Shown piece by piece: positions 25,896 through 34,383 of a stretch of 64,000 nt of DNA. This DNA comes from Roseiarcus sp963770035. GTDB taxonomy: Bacteria; Pseudomonadota; Alphaproteobacteria; Rhizobiales; Beijerinckiaceae. The number at the start of each line of letters is the position of its first letter. Within the stretch, counting starts at the first letter, position 1. Below the pieces are notes generated by a model that had not been told where the DNA came from, made no database searches, and worked only from the letters and a program-made list of their open reading frames with translations. The position numbers and the translations under genes are program-made. The stretch covers positions 248,001-312,000 of the forward strand of contig CAVYON010000038.1 in NCBI GenBank assembly GCA_963770035.1, written 5' to 3'.

Positions 25896-26479
25896 CCGAA
25901 ATCGCAGGCGACAAGGCGACTGCGCAAACCGAGGCGGGAGCGACCTGGGAGCCGGTCCCGTCAAGCGACTACACCCAGGCGATGGGGCAGCACGTCGCGT
26001 CCGTCTGCGTCATCACGACGGCGCTTGGCGCGCAGCGTCACGGGCTCACCGCGACCGCGGTTTCGTCGGTCTCGGCGCAGCCCCCCCGTCTGCTCGTTTG
26101 CGTCAACCGGTCGAGCTTCACCCACGCCAAGATTGGCGAAGCCGGCGTCTTCTGCGTCAACGTGCTTTCGGAGTCGCAAGACATCGTCGCCAAGGCCTTC
26201 GCCGGCATGCTCGGTCCGAGCGTCGATCGCTTTGGGGTCGCAGAGTGGACGACGCTTCGCACGGGGGCGCCCGCGCTCGTCGGCGCCGCGGCCGTCTTCG
26301 ATTGCGCAATTGGCGATCGTCTCGAGCAGTCCACCCACACCGTCTTCTTCGGCGACGTCGTCGGCGTGTCTTCGCGCCTCGGGCAGGACACGCTGCTCTA
26401 CGGCTCGCGCAAGTTCCGCCAGTTGCGCAAACTCCTCCTCTCGCTCGAATCGGCGCCAGGCGAAACGCTGCATTACTAG
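25892..26479 (+). CDS. Flavin reductase partner of the monooxygenase
   Basis: NAD(P)H:flavin reductase-like domain protein, 195 residues from a TTG that overlaps the oxygenase stop. Although the frame runs further upstream, the conserved domain begins at YTQAMGQHVASVCVITTALG, leaving a 30-residue lead. GLTATAVSSVSAQPPRLLVCVNR and FCVNVLSESQDIVAKAFAG bind flavin. It ends in GETLHY. It supplies reduced FMN or FAD to the preceding hydroxylase. Its last 4 bp overlap the convergent hypothetical gene. Confidence 0.88.
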   Translation: MTEIAGDKATAQTEAGATWEPVPSSDYTQAMGQHVASVCVITTALGAQRHGLTATAVSSVSAQPPRLLVCVNRSSFTHAKIGEAGVFCVNVLSESQDIVAKAFAGMLGPSVDRFGVAEWTTLRTGAPALVGAAAVFDCAIGDRLEQSTHTVFFGDVVGVSSRLGQDTLLYGSRKFRQLRKLLLSLESAPGETLHY

Positions 26480-27132
26480 TCTCGCTGAGTAGGTGGGAAA
26501 AGCAAATTGGTGCGAAAATCAGTATCATATGGCGCCAAGGCGGGCAATCCAGTTTTACTGGAGAACATTCGATATCTTGTGTCAACTATCGTCGCTTTAG
26601 ATCCCCCGACGTTTACGACAACGAGGCCGCCTGTAATTTCTGCTCCGTGATTGAAAAACAAGGTCATATTTCCAATATGCAAAGGGGCGACGATATTGAC
26701 ATGCCTGATCTTCAATCTTGGTCGATGGGTAGCCAAGAATTGCAAGCGCCCGACTTCGTGCTGCTTTTCTTGAATGTCGGTTTGACGGGCGATGATCGCA
26801 TTTTGCGTTTCCGCGGAGTCGGACGCTTGTTTCAATTGAGTTGCCTGAAATCTAGCTGTTCTGTCGGCCAATATCAGCAGCCGTACTTGGAAACCAGCTA
26901 CAACAACCAGCAATCCGTTGAATATGGCGAGCCAGAGCGTGTAAGTCGCAATTCGATCATTAGGATCTTCGGAGGCAGGAATGTCCTTGGCTTCTTTGTT
27001 GGTATGTGTATAGCGACTGTAGTCTGTTGGCGTATGGGTGCGTTCCGATGAAAGCCAAATCTGGTTCGCATAAAATGACGTAAGTGCCGCCAAGAGCACT
27101 GCGCAAACCATCCCGATTAGACGATCTCGCAT
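26476..27132 (-). CDS. Membrane-anchored protein of unknown function
   Basis: A 218-residue protein read leftward, convergent with the reductase gene and sharing its last 4 bp. It has two hydrophobic spans (residues about 5-25 and 65-85), then a helical linker rich in Q/E (TQLKQASDSAETQNAI) and a small C-terminal domain. Base composition is visibly lower in GC than both neighbours, suggesting separate acquisition. No enzyme motif is seen. Similar two-span hypothetical proteins occur widely in rhizobial genomes; I cannot assign a function. Confidence 0.6.
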   Translation of the reverse strand: MRDRLIGMVCAVLLAALTSFYANQIWLSSERTHTPTDYSRYTHTNKEAKDIPASEDPNDRIATYTLWLAIFNGLLVVVAGFQVRLLILADRTARFQATQLKQASDSAETQNAIIARQTDIQEKQHEVGRLQFLATHRPRLKIRHVNIVAPLHIGNMTLFFNHGAEITGGLVVVNVGGSKATIVDTRYRMFSSKTGLPALAPYDTDFRTNLLFPPTQRD

Positions 27133-27331
27133 TTCGCCCCTTCAGATTTCCTCCAACCTTATCCCGTCCCGTTCCAAAACTGCTAGACAGGCGAGGAAAA
27201 AAGACGCGGCGAACGTTCCACGCGCCAACTTGCCGGTGATCGAGGTTTCCGTCTCTTCGAGGCCATGCTTGTTCAAACACTCGGCTAGCTCCTTGCCATT
27301 GGTCTTTCGGCGCGACGGGCCCCGGGCGGAG

Positions 27332-28147
27332 CTACCCCGCCATCTCCTCCGCTCGCGCGCGTGCGGCGGCGGCGGCGCGCGCCATCAGAGAATCAAGGCC
27401 ATCCTTCCCCTGCAATACGGCAAGGGCCGCGGCGGTGGTGCCGGCCGGGGAGGTGACGTTGCGGCGCAAGACCGAGGGCGGCGTGTCGGGCTCGCGCCGC
27501 ATCAGTTCGCCGGCGCCTTCCACTGTGCCGCGCGCGAGGCTCATCGCGAGTTCCGCCGGCAATCCAAGCGCCTCCCCCGCCGCCGCGAGCGCCTCGGTGA
27601 GTGCGAACACATAAGCGGGACCGCCGCCCGAGATCGCCGTCACCGCGTCGATCGCGGCTTCGTCGTCGACCCAGTGAAAGGCGCCGACGGCGAGCAAAAG
27701 CCGCTCGGTCCAGCGGCGTTGCTCCGGCGCGACTTCGGCGCTCGCGAAAGCGGCCGTGACGCCTCGCCCGATCGCCGCCGGGGTGTTTGGCATGGCGCGG
27801 ACCACCGCCCGCGCCCGGGGCAGGCGCGCCTTGAGATTGGCGATGGTCTTGCCCGCGAGAATCGACACGACGAGCGTCTGTTCGCGGACGAGCGCGGCGA
27901 TCCGGGGCGCCGCGTCGTCGAGCGACTGAGGCTTGATCGCCAGCGCCAGCAGGTCGGGCGGCGGCGTCTGGCTCGGGTTGACCACGACGCCCCGCGCCGC
28001 GAGCCCGGCGATGGCGTCCGACGGGTTGGGTTCGATGATCGTCAGCGAGGAGGGCTGAAGGCCGCCGCCGAGCCAGCCCGCCGCCATCGCGCCGCCCATT
28101 TTGCCCGCCCCGATCAGGACGAGGCGCTCCGGCCAGTCTTGCGTCAT
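27332..28147 (-). CDS. proC: Pyrroline-5-carboxylate reductase
   Basis: Last step of proline synthesis: reduces pyrroline-5-carboxylate to proline with NAD(P)H. It is 271 residues from ATG 28147; an earlier in-frame ATG adds 48 unconserved residues. The Rossmann motif is RLVLIGAGKMGGAMAAGWL at the N-terminus, with AIKPQSLDD, VVRAMPNTPA, AISGGGPAYVF and the C-terminal signature SPAGTTAAALAVL. It is a stand-alone gene. Confidence 0.96.
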   Translation of the reverse strand: MTQDWPERLVLIGAGKMGGAMAAGWLGGGLQPSSLTIIEPNPSDAIAGLAARGVVVNPSQTPPPDLLALAIKPQSLDDAAPRIAALVREQTLVVSILAGKTIANLKARLPRARAVVRAMPNTPAAIGRGVTAAFASAEVAPEQRRWTERLLLAVGAFHWVDDEAAIDAVTAISGGGPAYVFALTEALAAAGEALGLPAELAMSLARGTVEGAGELMRREPDTPPSVLRRNVTSPAGTTAAALAVLQGKDGLDSLMARAAAAARARAEEMAG

Positions 28148-28413
28148 CGCCGAACCTTTCCGATCGCGCAGAGCGGAACTCGTTGGCTCTTCGCGCGTTG
28201 CCGCCTCACTAAGGTCGCGCGCGGCGCCGGACAAGGGGCCTGCTATGGCCTTGAAGTGGCGAGAATGCGCGAAAATGTGATAATCTGACACTAGCCAAGC
28301 TGCACGCTTTTGGTTAAGGGCCGTTCAGGCGGTGACGCGCGGTAACCTTCGTTAAACCGTTGAGACGTATGGTAAGCGAAGCGTTAAGCGTTCGAGGCGA
28401 GCGGGGGTCTGGA

Positions 28414-29037
28414 ATGAAGGCGAACGGGGTCTTTCTGGGGGTGGCCTTGGCGGCGGCGGTCTTGACGAGCGGCTGTCAGCCGATCATTCAATCCGGCCTG
28501 CCCGATCCAACGTTGACGGCGCGCGACAAGCAGATGATGGCGCTGGCTGAGCCGGACGAGTACAGTATTCCAACCCGGCGCAGCAAGATCACATATCAGA
28601 CGAACGAGCAGCCGGGGACGATTGTCGTCAATACAAGTTCAAATTATCTCTATTTTGTCCTGCCCCATGGCGAAGCCATTCAATACCGAATCGCGAGCGG
28701 CGCCGAGTATATGGGGTGGACCGGCCGCGCTACCGTGGGCGCGATGAAGGAGTGGCCGACCTGGATGCCGACCGCCTCGATCATGGAGCGCTGGCCGCAG
28801 TTCCAGGTCTATAAGCAGCATGGTCCCCTCGAGGGTCGATGGGACAATCCGCTCGGCGCCCGCGCCCTCTATCTCTTTCAGGGCAATCACGACACGCTCA
28901 TCCGAATTCATGGGACCAACGAGCCCTCGGAGATCGGCGGCCACGTGTCCTCCGGCTGCATCCGCATGCGCGATATCGATGTGATCGACCTCTATAGCCG
29001 CGTCCACGTCGGCACGCCTGTGATGGTGATCAGTTAG
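28414..29037 (+). CDS. L,D-transpeptidase lipoprotein (YkuD domain)
   Basis: Cross-links peptidoglycan or attaches proteins to it by L,D-transpeptidation in the periplasm. It is 207 residues from ATG 28414 (GGTCTGGA upstream; the earlier ATG at 28360 is less likely). A lipobox AVLTSGC around residue 20 predicts a lipid anchor. The catalytic motif is IHGTNEPSEIGGHVSSGCIRM with the nucleophilic cysteine. It matches the ErfK/YbiS/YcfS group common as multiple paralogues in Hyphomicrobiales. Confidence 0.93.
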   Translation: MKANGVFLGVALAAAVLTSGCQPIIQSGLPDPTLTARDKQMMALAEPDEYSIPTRRSKITYQTNEQPGTIVVNTSSNYLYFVLPHGEAIQYRIASGAEYMGWTGRATVGAMKEWPTWMPTASIMERWPQFQVYKQHGPLEGRWDNPLGARALYLFQGNHDTLIRIHGTNEPSEIGGHVSSGCIRMRDIDVIDLYSRVHVGTPVMVIS

Positions 29038-29183
29038 TCGAAGAAGTCCGCTATTTCACGGTCAGATCGAGGGTCGACTGGATCTCCTGCCCGACCGGAT
29101 CGATGACGTCCAAGCCGAAGGAGGTCAGGACCGGTGTAACCTGAGTTGGCGCCGGCGGGCGCTCGGCTTGTCCGACCGGCGCG
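29038..29183. other. Gap with an orphan open segment on the minus strand
   Basis: Between convergent genes. On the minus strand, in a frame different from amn, a segment ending at 29051 reads TPVLTSFGLDVIDPVGQEI then QSTLDLTVK and a stop. It looks protein-like but has no start of its own outside the amn gene. It may be chance or the tail of a lost gene. Confidence 0.3.
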
Positions 29184-30671
29184 TCACCGGAACGGCGGCT
29201 CGTCGAAGCTGCGCAACTTCCGCGAATGCAGCGTCTCGTCGATGCTCTGCAACAGGCCGAGCGCCGCGATGCCGATCTGCAGGTGCTCGCCGATCGCCCG
29301 TTCGTAAAAGGCGTTGGCCGCGCCAGGCAGCTTGATCTCGCCGTGTAGCGGCTTGTCCGACACGCACAGCAGCGTGCCGTAGGGCACACGCATGCGGAAG
29401 CCCTGTGTCGCGATCGTCGCCGATTCCATGTCGACCGCGATCGCTCGCGAAATGTTGATGAGCCGCCGCTCCTTGGACCAGCGCAGCTCCCAGTTGCGGT
29501 CGTCATTGGTGACGACGGTGCCGGTGCGCAGCCGCCGTTTCAGCGCGTCGCCCTTCTCGCCCGTCACCCTGGCCACCGCCTGCTGCAAGGCGACCTGCAC
29601 CTCGGCGATCGCCGGGATCGGCATCATCAGCGGCACCGCGTCGTCGAGAATGTTGTCGCGGCGCAGATAGGCGTGCGCCAGCACGTAATCGCCGATGAGC
29701 TGCGACTGCCGCAAACCCGCGCAATGGCCGACCATCAGCCAGCAATGGGGCCTCAGCACCGCGATATGATCGGTGATGTTCTTGGCGTTGGCCGGCCCGA
29801 CCCCGATGTTGACGAGGCTCACGCCGCGCCCGTCGCTGCGCACCAGATGGTAGCCCGGCATCTGGAAGCGGTGCCAGGCGACGCCCATGGCCTTCAGCTC
29901 CGCCTCCTCGGGCGTGAGCGACCGGTCGATCGCTACGTTGCCGGGGAGGACCACCTTTTCGACCGCCGGGTCCGAGTGGAGTTGCTTCAGTCCCCACTGG
30001 ACGAACTGGTCGACGTAGCGGTGATAGTTGGTCAGCAGCACCCAGGGCTGCATCGCCCGCCAGTCCGACCCGGTGTAATGGACGAGCCGCCGGAGCGAGT
30101 AATCGACCCGCGGCGCGTCGAAGAGGGCGAGCGGCCGCTCGTGGTCGTGCACGAATTCGCCGTCCGCCGTCTCGTCGCCGATAGTGGCGAGCGACGGACT
30201 GGGAAAGTAGCGGGCAAGCTCCGCCGCGTCGGAGGCGCCGCGGGTCAGCTCATCGCCGCTTTCGATCACGTAAGGGTAGGGGATCTCCTGATCGCCCACC
30301 CCGACCTCGATAACCGCTCCGTATTCCGAGACGAGCGGCTGAAGCTGCTCGAGCAGGTAGGCGCGGAAATCCGCAGGCTGCGTCACCGTGATGGCATAGA
30401 CGCCGGGCTCGCTGAATTTCGCATAGGCGCGCGGGCTGGTGGGGGCCGGCCCGCCGGCCGGCTGGTAGGTCAGCCGCAGTTCGGGGTAGCGGAACAGCGC
30501 CCGAGTGGCCGCGGACGGCGGCTCGCCGGCTTTGAGGAAGCGCTCGACCGCATCGCGCAGCGCCTGCGCCGCCTCGTCGTAGAGGCGCGCCAGCCGGTCG
30601 ACCGCCTCCTCGGGCGTCGCCACCCGCACGAACGGGCCCTTCATGGTCTCATTCGACGGGATCATGGTCAC
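29184..30671 (-). CDS. amn: AMP nucleosidase
   Basis: Hydrolyses AMP to adenine and ribose-5-phosphate, 495 residues, normal for the long bacterial form. The N-terminal AMP-regulatory domain (about 1-190) is followed by the phosphorylase-fold domain with GVSLVNIGVGPANAKNITDH, LMVGHCAGLR and the ribose-binding AVDMESATIATQGFR. It ends DEPPFR, as in homologues. It lies just upstream (30 bp) of and co-oriented with ridA, which may be chance. Confidence 0.95.
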   Translation of the reverse strand: MTMIPSNETMKGPFVRVATPEEAVDRLARLYDEAAQALRDAVERFLKAGEPPSAATRALFRYPELRLTYQPAGGPAPTSPRAYAKFSEPGVYAITVTQPADFRAYLLEQLQPLVSEYGAVIEVGVGDQEIPYPYVIESGDELTRGASDAAELARYFPSPSLATIGDETADGEFVHDHERPLALFDAPRVDYSLRRLVHYTGSDWRAMQPWVLLTNYHRYVDQFVQWGLKQLHSDPAVEKVVLPGNVAIDRSLTPEEAELKAMGVAWHRFQMPGYHLVRSDGRGVSLVNIGVGPANAKNITDHIAVLRPHCWLMVGHCAGLRQSQLIGDYVLAHAYLRRDNILDDAVPLMMPIPAIAEVQVALQQAVARVTGEKGDALKRRLRTGTVVTNDDRNWELRWSKERRLINISRAIAVDMESATIATQGFRMRVPYGTLLCVSDKPLHGEIKLPGAANAFYERAIGEHLQIGIAALGLLQSIDETLHSRKLRSFDEPPFR

Positions 30672-30701
30672 GGGCGGGCCTCCTTCGCTTCGCCGGCGTG
30701 T

Positions 30702-31055
30702 CTAGCCGCGGCCGGCGATGCAGGCGATTTCGACCGTATAGGCCGGTGCGGCGAGCTTGGCTTCCACCGTCGCGCGAGCGGGCGCGTGGCCCGCCGGGAC
30801 CCACGCCTCCCAGACCGCGTTCATCTCGGCGAAGGTCGCGATATCGGCCAGGTAGATGGTCGTCGACAGGAGCTTGGTCTTGTCCGAGCCCGCCTCCTGA
30901 AGCAGGCGGTCGACGGAAGCGAGAATCTCTTTCGTCTGCTCCGCGACGGTGCCGCCCTTGGCCGCGTCGGCGACCTGGCCGGCGAGGTAGACGGTGTCGC
31001 CGTGGATGACCGCCTGCGACATGCGCGGGCCGGCGTGCAATCGGGTGATGGCCAT
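30702..31055 (-). CDS. RidA/YjgF-family protein
   Basis: Imine/enamine deaminase-like protein, 117 residues from MAITRLHAG (ATG at 31055; an ATG ten codons upstream is less likely). It has HGDTVYLAGQVADAA, a Q-rich EQTKEILASVDRLL helix and the C-terminal PARATVEAKLAAPAYTVEI with the family arginine. RidA removes reactive 2-aminoacrylate. This belongs to the RidA superfamily; the subgroup is not determined. Confidence 0.92.
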   Translation of the reverse strand: MAITRLHAGPRMSQAVIHGDTVYLAGQVADAAKGGTVAEQTKEILASVDRLLQEAGSDKTKLLSTTIYLADIATFAEMNAVWEAWVPAGHAPARATVEAKLAAPAYTVEIACIAGRG

Positions 31056-31081
31056 GGACTTCGTTCCTTCACGCGGGCCGA

Positions 31082-31609
31082 TCACGCGGGCTCGACGCCC
31101 GGAACAGCGCCGAGGAAATCGCGCTTGCCGATTTCGACCCCCGCGCCGCGCAGGATGTCGTAGGCGGTGGTCAGGTGAAAATAGAAGTTCGGCAGAACGT
31201 AGTGCGCAAGGTAGTTCGCGCCCTGCATCTTCAGCTTGAGGTTGGGGCCGGCCGGAAACACGATGGCTCGGTCGAGCGCGCCATCGATTGCCTTCGCGTC
31301 GAGGGTTTTCAGATAGTCGAGCGTCCGCACGATGCGCTCGCGCAACTCGGCGAAAGTCGCCTCCTTGTCCTCGAACGCCGGCGCCGCGACGCCCGCCAGT
31401 CGCGACGGCGCGTTCTTGGCGTTGTCACAAAAGGTCTGGACCTGGCGGACCAGCGGAAACATGTCCGGCGCGAGTTTGAGGCCGAGATAGTTGGTCGGGT
31501 CGAACTTCAGCGACTTGGCGTGCGCCTCCGCCTTGTCCAGGATGGCGAGGAACGCGGTCAGACAGCGTTCGAACACCGGCACGCTCGATTGATAGAGAGA
31601 CAGGGACAT
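31082..31609 (-). CDS. DUF1993 family protein
   Basis: 175 residues from MSLSLYQSSVPVFERCLTAF, the typical DUF1993 start. It has ADMFPLVRQVQTFCDNAKNA and NYLAHYVLPNFYFHLTTAYDILR, which carry conserved histidines of a DinB-like four-helix bundle. The biochemical role of the family is unknown. It lies 26 bp upstream of ridA on the same strand. Confidence 0.9.
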   Translation of the reverse strand: MSLSLYQSSVPVFERCLTAFLAILDKAEAHAKSLKFDPTNYLGLKLAPDMFPLVRQVQTFCDNAKNAPSRLAGVAAPAFEDKEATFAELRERIVRTLDYLKTLDAKAIDGALDRAIVFPAGPNLKLKMQGANYLAHYVLPNFYFHLTTAYDILRGAGVEIGKRDFLGAVPGVEPA

Positions 31610-31718
31610 GGGACGTGATTTCCTTGAATGAGCGTCGCGCCTTGGCGCGGGGAGCCGTGCATGCACGACATTTGTGACGATATCAACTTGAGGCCGCCCG
31701 GCCGCCCCTGAAAGGCGA

Positions 31719-32018
31719 TCACAGGGACTCCGAGGGCGCCGGATCGAGATGGGGCGCGACGACGCCCTGGGCCTCCCGGCTCGTTACGACCGGCACGATC
31801 TCGAATGTCGTTCCCGAACCTCGCCACTCGAGAATCCATTGCTGGATCAGGCGCAGGTCGCTGCAGCGCATGAGCTGAAAGCAGCGGGAGAAACTCGCCT
31901 CGACCCAGCTGTCGACATAGTCAAGCCCCTCGGGCAGCGCTCGGCCGGCCTCGCGGAGCCGATGATAGACCGGGACCATGCCGCTGTCGCGAAACCGCTC
32001 GATGACCATGAACAGCAT
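31719..32018 (-). CDS. DUF3303 family protein
   Basis: 99 residues starting MLFMVIERFRDSGMVPVYHRL and containing GLDYVDSWVEASFSRCFQLM, the hallmark of DUF3303 (a small ferredoxin-like-fold domain related to YCII/EthD). Function unknown. It lies between the DUF1993 and GFA genes on the same strand. Confidence 0.88.
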   Translation of the reverse strand: MLFMVIERFRDSGMVPVYHRLREAGRALPEGLDYVDSWVEASFSRCFQLMRCSDLRLIQQWILEWRGSGTTFEIVPVVTSREAQGVVAPHLDPAPSESL

Positions 32019-32060
32019 CGACGTCGCCCTCCCAGGCCGTCGCGCGCCGCGCGGATTGGA

Positions 32061-32480
32061 TCAGGCTTTCGCCGCGGCCGACTGGCCCTGGCCTTGCGGC
32101 AGGTCCGGGTCGAAACAGGCCCAGACCGGCGCGGATTTGGTCCAGATGATCGCGCCGGGCGGGACGGGGTCTCGTTCGTCGAGGGCGCCGACGCGGACGA
32201 TGATCTGGTTTGGCCGCGGCTCCGCCTCGCTGAAGACCGGCGTGCCGCATTGGGCGCAGAACCGGCGGTGCATGACCGAGCCGCTGTCGGCCGTGCAGAC
32301 GTAATCGGTCAGCGGACCCGAGACGGTCACGGCGTCCTTGGCGAACACGGCGTTGACCGTGCCGCTTCCGGCGCCGAGATACTGACACACCCGGCACCAG
32401 CACTGGCGCACGCCGAGCGGCGCATCGGCCTCGATCGAAAAGCGCACCGCGCCGCAAAGACATCCGCCGGTGATCGGCAT
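32061..32480 (-). CDS. GFA-family (CENP-V/Gfa fold) zinc protein
   Basis: 139 residues. Zinc-binding cysteines are arranged as GGCLCGAVRF, CWCRVC and RRFCAQCGTPVF, the pattern of glutathione-dependent formaldehyde-activating enzyme relatives. Many members have unknown substrates, so formaldehyde is not assumed. The minus-strand gene is divergent from irr, with 164 bp between. Confidence 0.9.
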   Translation of the reverse strand: MPITGGCLCGAVRFSIEADAPLGVRQCWCRVCQYLGAGSGTVNAVFAKDAVTVSGPLTDYVCTADSGSVMHRRFCAQCGTPVFSEAEPRPNQIIVRVGALDERDPVPPGAIIWTKSAPVWACFDPDLPQGQGQSAAAKA

Positions 32481-32644
32481 CGCCGCTCCTTCCCCGAAAA
32501 CCCCGCGACCTTAGGCGCAAACGTCCCGGCTTGCCAACGGCCCGGAAATTGCTCAAACAAGAGCATCGGACATCAAAACGACGGTCAAGCGACGGTTTGT
32601 CCGGTTTGCGACACGGGAACACGCGGCGGAAAGACGTTTTAGGG

Positions 32645-33076
32645 ATGCACGTGACGAGGAATCCGCAGGGGGAGGCGATCGACGGCTTCATCCGCCGAAA
32701 GCTCGAGGCTGCGGGCGTGCGTCCGACCCGACAGCGGGTCGATCTCGGCCGCGCGATTTTCGGCGGCGGCGACTGGCACTTCACCGCCGAGATGATCTAC
32801 CAGCAGACGCGGGCGATCCGGTTCGCCCCGACTCTCGGCACCATCTACAACACGCTCAACGAATTCGCCCGTTGCGGCCTGTTGCGTGAGATCGCCATTT
32901 ACGACGCCAAGCTCTGGTACGACACCAAGACCGGCCCGCATTTCCATTTCTATCGCGAGGACTCGGAAGAGCTGTCGGACATTCCCGACGAGTGGCTGCC
33001 GACGATCGACATCCCGGCCCCCGACGGCACACGCATCGCCGCCATCGACGTGATCGTCCGGCTCAAGAAGGCGTAG
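32645..33076 (+). CDS. irr: Irr-like Fur-family regulator
   Basis: Haem-responsive iron regulator of alphaproteobacteria, 143 residues from ATG 32645. The winged HTH (about 20-85) holds GVRPTRQRVDLGRAIFGG and LGTIYNTLNEFARCGLLREI. The metal/haem region TGPHFHFYREDSEEL keeps an HxH pattern. It lacks the longer N-terminal haem motif of Bradyrhizobium Irr, like many rhizobial short forms. It ends 14 bp before the convergent ligB stop. Confidence 0.85.
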   Translation: MHVTRNPQGEAIDGFIRRKLEAAGVRPTRQRVDLGRAIFGGGDWHFTAEMIYQQTRAIRFAPTLGTIYNTLNEFARCGLLREIAIYDAKLWYDTKTGPHFHFYREDSEELSDIPDEWLPTIDIPAPDGTRIAAIDVIVRLKKA

Positions 33077-33090
33077 CGGAACGCTCCAAC

Positions 33091-33927
33091 TCACGCCGCC
33101 TCGAGCGCCAGAGTCGCCGCCGCGGTATTGCTGATCGGGATGTGATAGTTGGAGCAGACCTTGCGCATGGGGCCGGCCGAGGCCGCCGCCCGCGCGGCGA
33201 GCCAGTTGATCAGCTCGACGCCTTGCGTGCCCGTCTTCTCGACCAGCTCCAGGATGCTGAACTGCGTCGCCCATTCCGGGTCGTCGACCATCGTATCGAG
33301 GAACTTGAGGTCGAACGGCTTGTTGATGAAACCGGCGCGCTCGCCCTCGAGCTGGTGGCTCAAGCCCCCCGAGCCGATCGTCACGACCTTCATGTCCTTG
33401 TCCCAGGCCGCAATCGCCCCGCCGACCGCCTTGCCCATCGCGTAGCAGCGTTTTGCGCTCGGCAGCGGGAACTGGACGGTGTTGATGCACACCGGCACCG
33501 CCGCCGGCGCGTCGCCGTCGGGCCAGAACAGCTTCAGCGGCACGGTGAAGGCGTGATCGACCAGCATCTCCTGGCAGGTGACGATGTCGAAGTCGCTGGC
33601 GACCAGATGGTCGATGATCGCCCAGGAGAGTTTGGGGAGTCCCTTGAACGGCGGCAGGGTCGGGATGCCCCAGCCCTCGTCGTCGTTGCGGTACTCCGCC
33701 GCCGCCCCGACCGCGAAAGTCGGCATCTTGTCGAGGAAGAAGTTGAGACCGTGGTCGTTGTAGAACACCACGACGGCGTCCGGCTTCACTTTGGCGAGCC
33801 ACTCGCGGGCCGGATCGAAACCGTCGAAGAACGGTTTCCAGTACGGCTCCTGCTGCAGGCCCTTGGCGATCGCGCCGCCAATGGCGGGAATATGCGAGGT
33901 CGCGAGTCCGCCGACGATTCTGGCCAT
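33091..33927 (-). CDS. ligB: Protocatechuate 4,5-dioxygenase beta subunit (LigB-type)
   Basis: Catalytic subunit of a class III (LigB-fold) extradiol dioxygenase that opens protocatechuate or gallate between C4 and C5; 278 residues. Iron ligands are the histidines in ATSHIPAIGG (residue 12) and YNDHGLNFF, plus the glutamate in GVELINWL. SGGLSHQLEGERAG holds the catalytic histidine. It follows ligA on the same strand. The remaining meta-cleavage genes (ligC, I, J, K) are not in this window. Confidence 0.93.
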   Translation of the reverse strand: MARIVGGLATSHIPAIGGAIAKGLQQEPYWKPFFDGFDPAREWLAKVKPDAVVVFYNDHGLNFFLDKMPTFAVGAAAEYRNDDEGWGIPTLPPFKGLPKLSWAIIDHLVASDFDIVTCQEMLVDHAFTVPLKLFWPDGDAPAAVPVCINTVQFPLPSAKRCYAMGKAVGGAIAAWDKDMKVVTIGSGGLSHQLEGERAGFINKPFDLKFLDTMVDDPEWATQFSILELVEKTGTQGVELINWLAARAAASAGPMRKVCSNYHIPISNTAAATLALEAA

Positions 33928-33941
33928 TGGGGTTCCTCCCT

Positions 33942-34301
33942 TTACATCGTTTCGGGCTGGTCGTTCTGGGCGACGAGCCGCGCCTTGAAGGCGTCCTTGG
34001 TCATGCCGGTCTGGGCCGCGCCCAGGTCCTGCACGTCGAGCCCGAGGATGCCGGCGAACTTGGCGAGGTAGTAGACGTTGCCGCCGGCCGCGAGCAGCCC
34101 GAGCACGTCGCGCTTGCGGATCGCCTCGGCCTGCCGATCGTTAAGGCCGTAGGCCCGCATGTAGGCCTCCTCGTCGCTGCGAAACGTTTCGCGGTTGGCG
34201 GCGCTGTTGAATGAAAAGCACATCTTGTTCAGCGCGTAGCCGCGCATTGCGAGCGCGCCGTCGAACGGCGTCGTGCCGAAAATCCCGTGCGAGGCAGACA
34301 T
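33942..34301 (-). CDS. ligA: Protocatechuate 4,5-dioxygenase alpha subunit (LigA-type)
   Basis: Small helical subunit that completes the active site of LigB; 119 residues from MSASHGIFGTTPFDG (start at 34301). NKMCFSFNSAANRETF and GGNVYYLAKFAGILGLDV are typical of LigA. It is divergent from the LysR gene with 82 bp between the start codons, and 14 bp upstream of ligB, so ligAB form an operon. Confidence 0.93.
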   Translation of the reverse strand: MSASHGIFGTTPFDGALAMRGYALNKMCFSFNSAANRETFRSDEEAYMRAYGLNDRQAEAIRKRDVLGLLAAGGNVYYLAKFAGILGLDVQDLGAAQTGMTKDAFKARLVAQNDQPETM

Positions 34302-34383
34302 TCGATCCTCCCGATAATAACGATTTCTCAATCGAATATCGGCGCCATTGCCAAAGAGCAATGCATGGATCATCATGAATTGC

